A stretch of DNA of 64,000 nucleotides from Ecdyonurus torrentis (GCA_949318235.1 OX439134.1:19883170-19947169), one strand, 5' to 3'; positions 1 through 14,828 are shown, counted from the stretch's first letter. Program-made: numbers and translations. Notes: generated from the letters alone by a model not told the origin.

Positions 1-2319
1 AAACCAAAAGGACTTATCTCAAGCCAAAGACCTATAGCACTATCTGTCACAGCACTCAAAATTACAGAACACCTAATCAAATATAGAATTGTCCACTCAC
101 TAGAAAGTAATTCAATTTTAAGTAACACTATGGCAGGATTCAGAAAAGGTAAAGAAACTACTGACAATCTAATTCAATTTATCTCTGACATACAATTATC
201 CTTATCCTCAAGAAATTCTGTAATAAGTGCATCCTATGACATCAAAGCGGCATTTGATAATGTTAATATCCCTGAACTACTCAAAAGATGTGAAGATGTA
301 GGAATCCCTACCTCCATTACAAGATTCCTGAAAAACTTACTAACTAATAGGAAAGTCATAGTACACGGAAATAAAGAAGAGGCCCAAACCAGAACTACTT
401 ACATCGGCCTACCACAAGGATCAGTATTATCACCAATTTTATTTTTAATTTACTCACATAGCCTAATAGCCAAAATTGAAAATCCTATCAAACTACTTAT
501 GTTTGCCGATGACTTCCTCATGTATATAATATGCAGAGAAATACACATTGGTAAAAGAAAATTAGAAGAAGCTAATGTAATACTAGGTGACTGGCTAGAA
601 TTATCTTATTTTGACTTAAGTGAAGCTAAAAGTGTATTCATGATCTTTTCCACTTCAAGATCAAAAAATAACATTCAATACCTTAAATTCAAAAACAAGA
701 GAATAGGCAAAGTTAAGCATATGAAAATACTAGGTCTCACTATTGATGAAAATCTAATATGGAAAGTCCATATAGATAATATCTACTTGTCATGCACCAA
801 AGCATTAAACATTATTAAAGCTACATGCAAAGTCTGGTGGGGAGCTGATCCATTAATAGCAATAATGCTATACAAATCACTTATCAGATCCAAAATTGAA
901 TACTGCTCATTTATCTATGCAACAGCCAGCAATACTAATTGGAAAAAGATTGAAAGCATTCAAAATGCAGCGATGCGTTTAATAATAGGAGCCTTCAAAT
1001 CTACACCTATTCATGTACTCCAGCTCGAAACCTCTCTACCACCAATATCTATCAGAAGTCAAAGACAAGCCGACAGATATTACCTAAAACAAACATCAAA
1101 AACTAATTCTCCAATTATCAATACGATAAAAATTTTGAAGAGACATGTAGAAGCCCCAACTCCATACTTTGTTTCCCATAAAACGCCACTTCTCATAAAC
1201 AGCTTCATTAAAATAGATCCAATTAGTAACTTAATAAAAAATGATAATATTTTACCATGTTACAAGTCACCTCTTGAAATTAACCTCAACAAAATAAATG
1301 TGGAACACATAAAAATACATAAAGAAGAAAGAAGTACAGAAAATATTGTAAACCAAACCACCTTAGAACATATTAACATACATCATGACAAGTCCACACA
1401 AATCTACACAGATGGATCAAAAAATGTAGAGGGAGTAGGAGCAGCCTACTATGTACCTAACACTGAATATTATGGAAAATTCAAACTTCCAATCTACTCA
1501 AGTATATTTACAGCAGAAGCCTATGCAATAAACTGTGCCCTATCATATATACACAGAGATAATAAAAACTCGTACATAATCTTATCAGACTCCAAATCAG
1601 TCCTAATGGCATTAAATGGCAATTTAATGAAAGCTAACACTAACTGGTTACTCTTTCAAATAAAAAGTAAATTAGACATGCTGAAAAAGGAAGGTAAAAA
1701 AGTTACCCTTATATGGATTCCAGCACACTGCGCAATCCAAGGGAATGAAAAAGCTGATATGGCAGCAAAGCAAGCAAGCAAAGAAGGAATCTTTGACGAT
1801 AACTTCAAACTCACATTCACTGACTTTCTAAACATTCCAGATAAAAATCTCATCACTAATTGGAAACTTCATTATGAAGAGATAAAAAATATAAATATCG
1901 AGAAAAGGATCCTCCTAGGATTTGAAGAAAACTCTTGGTACGACAAAGTAATCACACAATTTCCAAGGAATCCACACTCTCCTTGGTTCAAAACTATTAG
2001 TAAAGCAAGATCTTTTTATGTTATTATGACCAGACTGAGAACCGGTCATAACAAAAGTCCTTCACACCTATACAAACTTAACATGACTGAAAGTAAAAAT
2101 TGTCAATGTGGACATGATAATATGGACCCACAACACATGATATTCGATTGCAATATAGCTTGGGAACAAAGGGCACAACTCACGTTAAGTCTAGCGAACA
2201 TGGGTTTTGGTCCTCCGCATGAAGAGGAATGGTCCCTAATTAACATACTCAAATCAAATAAACATGATGCATACAGCATGTTATGCAACTTCATAATTGC
2301 TACAGGAATGCCTATATAA
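1..2319 (+). mobile_element. LINE ORF2 (reverse transcriptase + RNase H), 5' part outside window
   Basis: The reading frame is open from base 1 to a TAA at 2317-2319, so the ORF starts upstream of the window; the Met at 130 is internal. Before it the frame reads a block with the sequence RPIALS, like the conserved RT finger motif of non-LTR elements. RT motifs follow: ASYDIKAAFDNV, GLPQGSVLSP and FADD (502-513). An RNase H domain has IYTDGSK (about 1402), LSDSKS (about 1580) and IPAHC with GNEKADMA. A C-terminal CxC-x8-H-x4-C knuckle lies at 2101-2151. RT plus RNase H plus this knuckle is known from Jockey/I/R1-type elements. The visible ORF has no frameshift or stop, so the copy may be young. 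Encoded role: target-primed reverse transcription. The exact clade is not certain. Confidence 0.93.
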
Positions 2320-2710
2320 ATAAAAAAAAAAAAACACACACACATATATATAAAATAAAAAAAAAGAATTTTTTTTTTTTTTTTTTTTTTAATTAAATAA
2401 ATAAACAATAAATAAAAAATAATAATAAATAAATTTAAAACCAAAACTACACTAAATGCATGTAAAACCTAATCCTTTAACATGTGATGGTCTAAAACCT
2501 TTCATTATAATTTCTAAGCCACGACAGACCTCGTAGGCAAATTAACTATTACCTCTCAAAACATAAACTTTTCCTAAACCAGCATGCAAAAAACACAAAT
2601 ATGTGATAATAAAAAATATATAAAATAAAAATCATAATAATAATATAAAGTCAAATACCAAAATCAAGGTTAAGTAAGTATTAAAAAAAAAAAAAAAAAA
2701 AAAAATGTAA
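2320..2710 (+). other. probable LINE 3' UTR with A-rich tracts
   Basis: The sequence after the ORF2 stop is A-rich (2321-2440), then a more mixed stretch (2450-2600), then an uninterrupted A run near 2682-2704 that could be the element's poly(A) end. No target-site duplication could be assigned because the 5' end is not in the window. Confidence 0.45.
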
Positions 2711-2958
2711 ATAACCAATAGTAATAAGTGAAAAAAAAAAAATTATATATATTTTAAATATAAAACTATATAAAAAATATATATAATTAAGCACACAAAA
2801 TGATCTAATAATCTTAAAATTTATGGCCACTTGGTTATTCTGACCCTCAGGCCAATCCTGAAAACAGGATATAGTTATCAAATCAAAACCATAAAAACCA
2901 ATATAAATTTTGTTTTTATGAAAGAGACATAGGTAATAAAAATATAACATAAAAACTC

Positions 2959-3172
2959 ACAGACAAAAATAAATACGTAATAATTATGTTAGCTCATTTT
3001 CAGCACAATTTGTTCAATACAGCATAATTTATACTATAATTCATAATTACTAATAATATAAATATTGTATCGTGCATCATAAATATTTATTTGCTATTCC
3101 TATTTAGTATCATTTATTCTATAATGATATAAATGCAGCATAAATTAGGTAATTTACTATTTTAGTGCATAT
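2959..3172 (+). mobile_element. AGCATAA-family inverted-repeat element (family C)
   Basis: It begins with a degenerate form of the ACACGGACAAAAATAAATAC end and the GTAATAATTATG block. It then has the CAGCACAATTTGTTCAATAC block and runs to GCAGCATAAATTAGGTAATTTA. The order matches the better copies at 38413-38641 and 38652-38870. Confidence 0.7.
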
Positions 3173-3479
3173 ACCGTCAGAATTAATAACTTTCGTAGCA
3201 TTTACACAATAGCTTTTTTTTTTTTTTTTTTTAATTCCTTTCTCTACTTTTTCCCCGTTCCATCTTCCTTCATATTTCTTCCTGTATTACCAATACTCCT
3301 TGTTAAATTCTGATTTAATTTTCAGATTGAATTATCAAAATTATATTGAACTTTATAATTATAACCATGTTTGGGATAGGTGTAAGAGTGCAGGATCAGA
3401 CATTATTTGCTAGGCCTAAACTTCACCCTGTAAATTGTATTTTTATTTTATATATTTTTGAATAAAGACTATTAGCTTA

Positions 3480-3860
3480 CGGGAGTATATTGCTTTACTG
3501 CGCGAACCCACAAGTTGTCCACTCATAGGAATGGTACTTGATATAGGCAAGGCGGAAGGAAAAGTCAAACAGGCTTTTTCAACCCACAATACCAAGTATA
3601 TATGGTACCTGACAAGACCCGTACAGCGGAAAAGAAGGATTTGGGAGGAGGTAAAAATTCGGGTACTGGGATTTGGAAGGTAAGTGGCTGTGGCCTAAAA
3701 TAAAAAGAACTGCCCCGGAATTCACGTGAATTGACGAAGGGAAACCACAGAAAATCTACGTCCTAGGCAGCCGACAAGAGATTTCCAAATTTAATAAAAC
3801 AACTTTGATCTTAAAAAAAATTCAAAGCTTTGAAACTCCTCTCGGCTCCCGAATCACAAA
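3480..3860 (-). mobile_element. possible SINE-core relative
   Basis: This block has higher GC than its surroundings. On the - strand about 3690-3770 reads TTTTCTGTGGTTTCCC, a spacer, then ATTCCGGGGCAGTTC. This resembles the shared core of the SINE-like elements at 43622-43871 and 51270-51560 (TTTCCACGGTTTCC then ATGAATGCCGGGATG). No tRNA-like head or clear ends could be placed, so this is a weak call. Confidence 0.35.
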
Positions 3861-4705
3861 CCGCCTAGTAGCTGCAGCTAATTTTAATATTTACTTATTA
3901 ATTTAATTACCTTTATATAAATGGTATATCCGTTAATTATAATTTTTATTACTTGTTATTTCTGAAAATCAAATTGTTTGATAAAGTTTGTAATTTATTA
4001 CTTTTTTTTTGCTTGGTATTTTACAATATTTTTTCTATAGATAAATCAATATTATGATTATAAAAGTTACTTGCCTTGAAATATTACGCATCCAAGATTT
4101 ACCACACTCATCTTAAGAATTACTATTGTTAACATGACTACACGTTGAAAATATAGCTACATAAAGTATAATAATTTCTAATGTTAGTGGATATAATACA
4201 AGATTAGGAAAAAAAATTACGTAAAAAGCTAATTTGATGATATTTGCTGATTTTGAGGGGTTCTCATGATTCTCTCTTTTAAAAAAGTAAGACGAAAAGC
4301 ATCTTCAAATATTTGTTAAAAATAATTTTTAAGTTTTCTCAGTGTTTAGTTATGAATTGTAAAGAAGGAAAAAAATATAAAATTTATTTTATATTTGCTG
4401 CTTTTATTGTTTACTCGATTATTCTGTATTATTTATGTTTACTTTAATATAATAATATACGTTCAATATTGCCTTCGCAAACAAGTTTTTTATTTTTATT
4501 TTTTTAGTTGCATGCTGGTTGTTATACTGGTAAAATCTAGCTCATAAACGAGTAAAGTTATTTTTATAACCAAATATTTTAAAATTTTCAAAAAACTACT
4601 TGCTTGCTTACTCATGCTTTTTTGGAAAATACGCAGAAGTGTTTTTCTTGTTATAATGGAATTTCAGTTAAAGAGCAATATTTCAACAAGACATAACTTC
4701 TACTG

Positions 4706-4849
<144 letters not shown>

Positions 4850-5676
4850 TACAATGCATAGTAATCCATTTTAATATTATAATAATTGTATTATTAAAAA
4901 AAATTATAAAAAATGTAAATTATTTCAAATGCCAGTGATTGCCATTGCCAATACAATTAGAGAAACAATTACAAGTGCAATATCGAGTGTGACTGACTAA
5001 TTACATCAATCTAATGAACTTGAAGTAAAATAGGGATTTCCCCGTGGATTAGAAGCGGAAATATAGTAATTAAAGTTAAATTGCTTATTTAGATCTTTGG
5101 TTAACATTAAGTAATAAGTTACAGTATATTATAAATAGAAATAGGATAAGATAAGATTAAAATAAATAGTTCTGTAAACGATTAAACATTACACATGACA
5201 AATAAAATATTATGCGGAATATTATCCAATATACACGTAAAAAAACAACTAAAGAGTTTAATAAATAAATAATCATCTTTATTCAAAAAAATGCATAGAG
5301 AAAAAAACAAACATGAAAAGTACATTAAAAAATACTAAAAGTTACTATTTAGACTTTTTTTTATAATAAAATTGTTATATTAGTTATTTACAAAGATTTT
5401 TAAGTTATAAATATAGCTAACTATTTACCACTTAAGAAATAACTTTTATACTAACGAGTTACTGTTTAAACTTTTTCCAATCAATTTATTGGTTTGTACT
5501 GAAGAGTTCTATGTAACTGAACAATTTCTGAAATTTATGTTTTCTGTGTATAATAATAAAAATACAAAAATACAAATATAAAATATTAATATAAACAAAT
5601 AAAAAATAGTAATAATACAAAAAAGGTATGAAAAACAATAATATAAAAAAAGGTGTACGACTAAGGTGCGCGACTC

Positions 5677-5824
5677 TATATTCAACTCAAAAAATCTGAG
5701 TCACGTGCCGTTCGACCTTTTACGGTATCGCCCAGCCGCCCCCCTTCTCCTCAAATGTGATAATGGGCGATACTTTAAGCATGCCCGATTTAAATCGACT
5801 GAGGTTTTTTGAGTTGAATATATA
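5677..5824. mobile_element. 148-bp TIR element, copy 1 (family G)
   Basis: Terminal inverted repeats TATATTCAACTCAAAAAA and TTTTTTGAGTTGAATATA enclose a GC-rich core (TTCGACCTTTTACGGTATCG, CCCAGCCGCC, AATGGGCGATACTTT). A near-identical core is present at 35583-35732, inserted inside another element. No coding capacity; MITE-like. Confidence 0.85.
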
Positions 5825-6240
5825 ATTGAGAACCATTGATGCGTAAGTTTCAATTTTTTTCCCCATGCTCGAAAAATGTTTTCCTTGTCGTCCTTTGCAT
5901 ACTTACTTATATTGTTGTTATTTGATGCAAATGCGGCGGCTCAAGGTTAAGCTCGGTCACAGACGTTTATTGCGGCAACCTTGATGTATATTCTCATTTG
6001 AACCACAATCTGCAATCAAACAAAGATAGGGAAGTATAAACTTTTATTCAATATAATACATTATAAACCATGCAAAAAAATAGTAATAAAAAATATATAA
6101 CACAAAAAGTGCACGCGGAAAACAATTTAATTGTTGCACATCAGAAGATAAGAAGAATAAGTGACATTGAATTTGATTTGGAGTCAGAAATTGTGAAATA
6201 TTTTATTGGCTTTAAACTAACAAAAAATACATGGGCGAGT

Positions 6241-6279
<39 letters not shown>

Positions 6280-6329
6280 ACGTGACTAAAATCCCCCCAA
6301 AAATAGTGTTACTAGTGGAAATAAAAAAA

Positions 6330-6450
6330 TGAATGAATGAATGAATGAATGAATGAATGAATGAATGAATGAATGAATGAATGAATGAATGAATGAATGA
6401 ATGAATGAATGAATGAATGAATGAATGAATGAATGAATGAATGAATGAAA
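6330..6450. repeat. (TGAA)n microsatellite, about 121 bp
   Basis: A pure TGAA tract preceded by an A-run. It reads as repeated FIHS on the - strand; not a gene. Confidence 0.97.
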
Positions 6451-6934
6451 AATTAAATAAATAAATAATATAATGCCTAAGAAATACGTGTATTCCTCAT
6501 ATTCGATACCATAGTTGCATGCAATAATAATAATAATAATAATAATAAGATTACTGTATGGTTCCACAATACTAAATGATAGAATTACTTTAGCACACAT
6601 ATTTTAGAAGTAAGAAATATAACGTTTAAATATAAGTAATAATTAATAATTAGCATAATAAGTAAAAGTCTTTAAATATATAGTACTACACTCAAGTATG
6701 CATAGCATATAAAAAAATTAATATCAGCAAAGTTAAACATTGTAACTGTAAAAAAAATAATAATCACAAATAAAATAAAGCTACATTGCAGACACACCAT
6801 AAAATATTATTATAATACGTATAGTCTTTTGAAAATACAATGGAGTTTGAAGTTTTAAATTAAAATTATTGAATACATAATAAGAAAACAAGATTTTTGT
6901 ATTATGTAGTCTTGGACGTCTGCAGCTTTATACA

Positions 6935-7190
6935 TGGACAAAAATATATACGTAATATTTTTGCTACCTCAATGCAGCAATATTTATGCATAACAACATA
7001 ATTTATACTATATTGTACAATGATTATACTACACAACATAATAGTTAATATATTCAGAGTAATTATTTATTTTATTACAAAATAACAACATTTGAGCTCT
7101 ATATACTATAGCAATTATTCAATAATGCAGCATTACATAAATTACGTAATTTTTCTTATATAAATGTTTTTAAAGTAAAGTGAACTTGTC
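6935..7190 (+). mobile_element. AGCATAA-family element, second subtype
   Basis: It starts with ACATGGACAAAAATATATAC and ends with CATTACATAAATTACGTAAT. The interior has CTCAATGCAGCAATATTTATGC and a CAAAATAACAACATTTGAGCTC block, which also occur near 17690-17770, 20010-20100, 40980-41150 and 42940-43140. It is a divergent subtype of family C. Confidence 0.6.
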
Positions 7191-7338
7191 ATGCAGCTTT
7201 ATTTCTGCAGTGGTGAAAAATTAATTTGTTGTTCATATAGCGTTACTCTTTCTATACATATGTGTATAAATTATCTATCTACGTAATCTATTAATATATA
7301 TATATATATGCATTTCTGATTTCTCCCTTACAGCATAA

Positions 7339-7660
7339 TAGAGGGTGTTTGAATTATCATGCAAAATCGACGCTGTATGTGTGCACTATATGCATAACAT
7401 GGACCGGTATGGGAAATGACACATTTGCCAATTTAAAAATAATATACTCAGCAATAGTTTTATAAAATGTTATTTATTTTTATTTATTGATAGGTTGATA
7501 ATTATATTTTCAAAGTTGCGAGGAAAATAACAACAACAAACAAATTAAACCATACCAAAGAAAATGGAAAGAAAAAAAAAAAGAAAAAAAAAAAAACGTT
7601 TGTCCTATGCTGAGCAATGTTATTCTTGTCTCCAGTATGGTGTCGAAGCGTATTCTAGCG
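7339..7660 (+). mobile_element. degenerate family-A MITE
   Basis: It keeps family-A blocks in order: a GAGGGTGT end, ATAACATGG, GACACATTTGCCA, TTTGTCCTATGCTGAGCAAT and CTCCAGTATGGTGTCGAAGC. It has an internal A-rich interruption, and the right terminal repeat is eroded. It ends about 200 bp upstream of the CA-1 start codon. Confidence 0.55.
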
Positions 7661-7862
7661 TTTTTTCATGGCAAAAATAAAGCTATACAACAATAAACTG
7701 GAATGATGAAATAATAAAAAAGAGGTAATTTATGCGTTATTTTGATTTCCTGTTCGTTTCTTTCTTGCATAGTGCGGTGGTAAAGTGGAGGAAATGGTAA
7801 AGGCAGCGTGCACTAAGGCAGCGTGGTCAGAGAGAGCGTCAGTTTGTGTCTAGTAGCTCACA

Positions 7863-8505
7863 ATGTCAAGATCGCGCTCACTGATGTGCACCAGCCGTAC
7901 AGGCACATATCATCATTGGACCAGCATTGCACTCTGTATCGCTGCAATTACAATTATCTGTAAGTACATTTAGATTAATTTTAATTATTTTTTTTTCTTT
8001 TTTTTTTCTTTCTGCAGTCTTATATAAAAGTCCACACATAATATATTATATCACACGCATTATATATATGTCCATTGTCCACACATTATATCACATAATT
8101 GAAGCTTATTGGTATAACGTGCGGGCAAAGTTGGTCTAATAATAGCCCATATTAATTTTATGCAATAATTAATTTTTCTCTATCTGATGGTAACGGGTTC
8201 TGAAAATTTTATTGTAAAAGGTATAGCGGTTACTGTTAACTTTCAAATTGCATCATACAATTTGAAAGTTGTTGTTGTTGTTTTAGAAATAAGCTATCTA
8301 AATACAACCCTTTATTATTAGTTAGTGTAGCAACTTGTGTTAAATCTTATATTTTTATTTACTCGTACAGTATAATAGTGATTTAAAAATAATGGAGGTT
8401 ATCAGTTTAAAAAAATTCGTAAAATATTTTTATCGCTTAAAATACTTAAAAATATTTTCAGTATTTCTAATTTAAATTTCTCTGGAATCAAAGGAGTAGT
8501 TTTCT

Positions 8506-8551
<46 letters not shown>

Positions 8552-9935
8552 TTTCTTCATTAGCGTAATGTTAAATTAGGGGACCCTTAGCTTTCCCCGC
8601 GCTCTAAACCGATAAGCTCCACTATGATCTTAAAATGTAAAAAATATATGATAAAAACAATTATAAAGATTGTACTTGCAAAAAATAGTCATAATTTAAT
8701 TGTAAAAGCAGCAGAAACTTTTTTTTTTTTTCTTATCCTTAACATTGAAATCATGCTCACTGAAGCAGAATAATATAAAATATAATTTTGTAAATATTGG
8801 AAGAAAACTGTATTGTGTGTAATAATAATAGTAAGTAAAAAACATTCTACACGGAAACATTACTCGTATTAAATGCTGTAAATTGCAATGGGCAAATATT
8901 AATCCGAAACAGGAGCCAGTTATTATAATTATACTACAATGTGACCTATAGTCTAGGTATTAAAGAAGCATTGTTTTAAATTAGAGTAAATATTGCACTG
9001 AGCAAAAAAAAACAAAAAAAAAAAAAAATGAATGAATGAATGAATGAATGAATGAATGAATGAATGAATGAATGAATGAATGAATGAATGAATGAATGAA
9101 TGAATGAATGAATGAATGAATGAATGAATGAATGAATGAATGAATGAATGAATGAATGAATGAATGAATGAATGAATGAATGAATGAATGAATGAATGAA
9201 TGAATGAATGAATGAATGAATGAATGAATGAATGAATGAATGCACCTTAGATATAAGATATATATGATAATTAAAGTTTGTTTACTTTTGAAATTTTGAT
9301 ACGAGATTTAAAAAAGATTGAAGGTGATCATTATGAAGTAAAATACTGAAATTTTTATAATAATCATCATATTATTATGTAATATAAAATTAAATATTTA
9401 TTTAATACTAACAATAAGTTATTTCTCAAAACGTATTGTGCAACAATGGTTGACCTGTACTTGACGTTAAATAAGTGAAAACCTGTGTAGCAGATGTGCA
9501 TGTAGTACTTGCCTAATTTGATACAATTACAAAGCATAATTTATACGTTTTTTGTGCAGATAAACATACGCATGTATCTACGTATTTGCATTAGCTTTCT
9601 CTTACTTTCATTTAGCTGTAGAGTGGCTTGTTGAGTTCTTTATTATGGTTATAATTGATCGATCGATCAATCAATCAATCAACCATTTTATATCTGTATG
9701 AGAAAAAATGTACGTATGTAATCATGTATTAGCAGTAAATAAATCACAATTTCATTTCAAAAGTTTCATTTCATTTTATTTCATTTCAAAAGTTTCATTT
9801 CATTTCATTCGATCGATCAATCAATCAGTCACATTAATTGAGATGTTAAATGTAATTTCAGCATCCGAGGGCTCCTACTTTGAAGATGTTATTTCAAAAC
9901 CCGAAATGTTCGGATATTCGCCTGAAAATGGTGAG

Positions 9936-9968
<33 letters not shown>

Positions 9969-12900
9969 CAATCCTCTCTGCTTGATGTCAGAGGGTACCA
10001 AGGTAGTTTTAACATGTATATTGAAAATACACATGGGTCAATTTTACTTATAGAATGAGGAGGACAAAAAAAAAAAAAAAAATTGAGTTGATTTTATTGA
10101 ATATTTTAAAAGAGCATTGTCTTAAATCGACTGATACGATTTTCTAACTTTCGATATCTATAGTTAGTACTTTCAATAAATCATATCTGGATATGGCATC
10201 ACGGTCGATAACTTTTGAATGCACGTTCATGCAAAAGTTTATGATATGATGTATCATGATTTTCAAAAGTCAATAAAAAAATAATAAATAACGAACTCAA
10301 AATTATAAAAAATTGCACATCAATCAATTCAGGATGATGCTCTCTTTCAAAATACAATAAAGAAAATCTTGATCTTCCTCATTAATACAGAATGCAATAA
10401 TGTATCCGCATGAATATTACTGTAACTGTTAATGTAAAATTCTTTATAAAATTTACTATTTTAACACACCATGTAAAAGTTTACTATAATTAAGTTTAAA
10501 TTTAAAACTGAAGTTAAAAATTGAACAAAAATGGATGATAAATATTACGTATATTTTATGTTAATTAGGACCTGAAACGTGGTCAGAGCAATTCAACTCT
10601 TGCGAAGGACGACGTCAATCACCGATCAATATCGACTACTATGACGTCATCAATGATACTGAGTTGCCACCTCTCACCTGGCGAGGGTTCTGGAAGCCAC
10701 ACAGAAGTTATGAGATTAAGAACACCTACCACTCAGGTATGTAACTTTGTATGATATTATCTATACAAGAATAAATATTTGATCATGCTATCACAAAAAA
10801 AATAATAATAATAATAATAATAAATAAAAATTGCAATCAGTCTTGTATAGTCGTTACCTATAGGGTCTATCCACATATTCCACATGACATTATATTTAAT
10901 GCGCTTGGAGGCCATACTGGAGTAGTGAATAACATTGCTGAGCATACGAGAAACTTCGTATAAGGCAATTTTCTTTGGGAAATTGGTTAATTTTTTGTTA
11001 TTGTTATTTTTTTCACATACCTACACAGTATCAATGCTCTCAAAAATATTGCATAGTGTTTTTAAACTGGCTAAATAAGTTATTTTCCTATGTGGCCCAT
11101 GTTATTGAGTGATCCTCCATGTCATTAACTTAAACATGAATGCATACACACTATAAAATTTCTAAATAAGTGTTAAAGTTAAAGAACATTTTGAACAAAA
11201 AAAAAAACTTGTCTATAATGACAGATAATATCCTTACACACCTATAAATATCAACGTTGATTTGGCACAAGTGATTAATTGATTTCTAATTTATTTTCCA
11301 TTCACAAAATGGTTTTATGACGTCACAAACTTGCTAGTCCACCCACGCGTGTGTAAAACACGCAAGTTGTGACGTCACAAACCTGCATCTGCCATTTTGT
11401 GAATGGAAAATAGATTAGGAATCAATGACTCCGTCCAAATCAACGTTGATTTTCAGGTATGTAAGGATATTTTTCAAGTTTTTTTTTTTTTTTTTTTTTT
11501 TTTGTTCAAAAAGTTCTAAACTTAATTTCATTAACACTATAACTTTAAATTTTTGATAATTTAGAATCTATACATTTATGAATAATGCCTTTCACCCATT
11601 CAATTTTTTTTTTTTTTACCATATACATATAAACTACTGCGTATAGGGTGGTTTCATTCATGTTAAAGCCAACGCCATAAGTGAGTACTATAACATGGTC
11701 TGGTATGGGAAAATAGCACATTTTGCCAGTATAAAAATACTTAGCAATTTTCTGAGAGCATTGATGTTGTTAACAAGTTGAATTAGGTTTTCAAATATTT
11801 GAGAAAAAATAATAATGACAAAAAAAATTACTTATTTTCCAAAGAAAATAGCGAAAAGATTAAAGATTTTATTGTGTTCCATGTCTTTACAGAGTAGAAC
11901 AAGTCAATTCATACATATATACATAACACTTAAAATCAAGAAAGAGAAAAGACAACATAGTTATTAATATAGAAAAACCAAAAAGTGTGCATATGAACGC
12001 AAGTAATAATTTAACAGTACTTTACATTATTAGCTGCTAGGAAGTCTGACACACTATAGAACATATTTTCTAGCAGGTATTTCTGAGCTGACTTTTTGAA
12101 AGAATCATATGATTCACACTGTTTTATTTCATTGGGGAGTGCATTATAGATTAGGGGTATACAATATTGAGGACCTTTTTTGCTAAGTGATAAGCGTTGT
12201 TTTTCACGTTTGTTTTATGCTAAGCCATGTTATTCGTTGCTCAATTATGGCATCGAAGCGCATTTATTATGACGTCATGCGCACACACCATATACGCGGA
12301 GAAGTATGCTATATTTTGAGATGGACAAATTTTCTTATAACTATCAGAGGACTCGCGATTTTTCCCATTACTTACGTGATTTTTCGTGATCAAAAAACCC
12401 CCAACAAAGGGTGCGCGTATACTCCCCCCTTCTAGAGTACTCTATTAACTATCGATGACTGACTTATACAGTATTATATTATATCTGATCTCTTAAATCA
12501 AATTGTTAATTATTAAAAATAAAAATCCCAACAGATACTTGTATCAGATAAATAAAAATATTTTCCAAGGAGGGATATTTCTATACTAGGTAAAATGCAT
12601 TGAATTAGCATGTATTGACTTGCACAACCAATCAATCAATATGTATTGATTATTTAATCAGCGACACTTTGACAACTGATACTTGATTTGTTGTGAAACA
12701 AAATCACGATTAAATTCCTATAATCAGATTTATAGGGTGAGTACGCGTGACGTCATTCTGATTGCTTTTCGATGCTCTTCTTAAGCAATGAATAACATTG
12801 CTCAGCATAGGACAAACGTAGTTTTTAGCTATTTTCTTTGGAAAATTAGCTATTTTTTGGTCATTACTATTTTTCTTGCATACTTGAAGTACTAACTCAA

Positions 12901-14828
12901 CCTGTTAACAGCATCAGTGCGCTCTAAAAAATTGTGAAGTATTTTTAAACTGGCAAAGTGAGTCATTTTCCTATACCGGCCAATGTTATTTAGTACTCAC
13001 TTATGACATTGACTTTAACATGAATAAAACCACCCTATAACAGTACCCATATTATATTGAAATATTTAGACGTATCTCATCTACACTACAGCACATAATT
13101 ATATTAAGGCGAGACCTGCAAGAATTGACTTAAAAAAAATTGTGAAGAAACAAAAATATAAAATTTTGCACAGTTATATTATATTAGGATATGGTATCTT
13201 AACAAATATTATAAATTTGGAAGGTCACCATGCTAAATTTTAAATTATACTTTTTTGAAGTTTCAGTCTCATAAAGAGCCCATGTTAATTTCAATAATTA
13301 TTTTCTCTCTTATCTGATAGTCACGGGTTCTGGAAATTTTATCATAGGTAGTTATATTTGTTTATATTTTCAATAAATCTCTAATATGCACGGGAAAGAA
13401 TATATTACGTAATTTATGCTGCATTTATGTCATTATAGCATAAATGATGCTAAATTAGAACAACTTAAATAGCTATGCTGTACAACATAATATTTATGCT
13501 ATGTAACATAGTAATATAATATATACAATATTATATATTATTATACTTATTATTATATATTATTATTAGTAGTAATAATTATGCAATATAGCATAAATTA
13601 TGCTGTATGGAACAAATTGTGTGCTGAAAGCAAGATTGCATAATTATATTACGTAGTTATTTATGTGTCTGTGAGTTTCACTTGTTAGTAAACTATTTCT
13701 CCTATGGTGGTGCATGTATTTGTCACCACCAAGATGGCGCTGTTCCTTGCAATAACTCGCTATATGTTTTGTTCAGTGGAGGTGACTTGCCCGGTGTCGA
13801 AAGACAGACCAACTTTGCGTGGCGGACCTCTCAACTCGGACTACGTTCTCTCACAGATTCACTTCCATTGGGGTACGAAGCGAGGCTCCGAACATGCCAT
13901 CAACGACAGACAGTGAGTATAATAATGCTTTAAAGGAATTGAACACATTGAACAAAAAACATGTCTAGTATCCTAACATACCTAGATATCAACGTTAATT
14001 TGACCGGAGTCATTGATTTCTAATTTATTTTCCATTTACAAAAGGTCAGATGCATGTTTATGACGTCACAGCTTACTATATAGTCCACGCGTGCGGAAAC
14101 AGGCAAGCTGTGACGTCATAAACATGCAGCTGACATTTTTTGAATGTAAAATAAATTAGAAATCAATGACTCCGACCAAATCAGCGTTGATATTTAGGTA
14201 TGTTAGGATACTAGACATGTTTTTTGTTGAAAGTGTTCTATGCCTTTAAGTTTAATTCAAATTCAAAAAAAATTAGTTCTTATATTCACAGCAACAGAGA
14301 AATTCTATTAAACTAAATATACAATGAAAAGTTTCTATAGTACAAGTCAGGAATTTTCAAGTGTAATCGTTAATTATATAAATATTTTGTGCATTAAAAA
14401 AAAATAAAAAAGAAAAAAAAGAAAAAAAAGAAAGAAAAGAAAAGTAGACAAGTCTTTTAGCGAAATATTTTCACAATCATCTTATCTTATAAGTTGTATT
14501 CACATATTCATTTATTTACTTTGCGCAGCAAAATAACCATTCCCATTTAAAACGATGTTATTAAACAAATCGCTACTCAAAATTATAATGAATATGTGAA
14601 TTCAAATTTATGTCTCTTCATTTCATTGTTGATATTTAATTGTTGATTTGCAACATTATATACATTAGTTATCATATTGTCGAATTACTGATATTGAATT
14701 ATTTTTGTATCCACATGCAGCTATGGAATGGAGGTTCATTTGGTCCATTACAAAACTGTGTACGGCACAATCGAAGCTGCGTCCAAGAGGAAAGATGGAC
14801 TGGCGGTGGTAGCGCTCTTTTTGAAGGT

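Noticed and set aside
6286..6600. ORFs of repeated IHSF/FIHS, also at 8976-9245, 22094-22522, 25505-26035, 27241-27534 and 47887-48339
   Set aside because: Translations of TGAA/TTCA microsatellites; no other coding signal.
13682..13933. ORFs overlapping CA exons in other frames (13682-13933, 28892-29170, 20602-20841, 55-codon types elsewhere)
   Set aside because: Shadows of the true exons; the splice-consistent frame encodes the CA domain.
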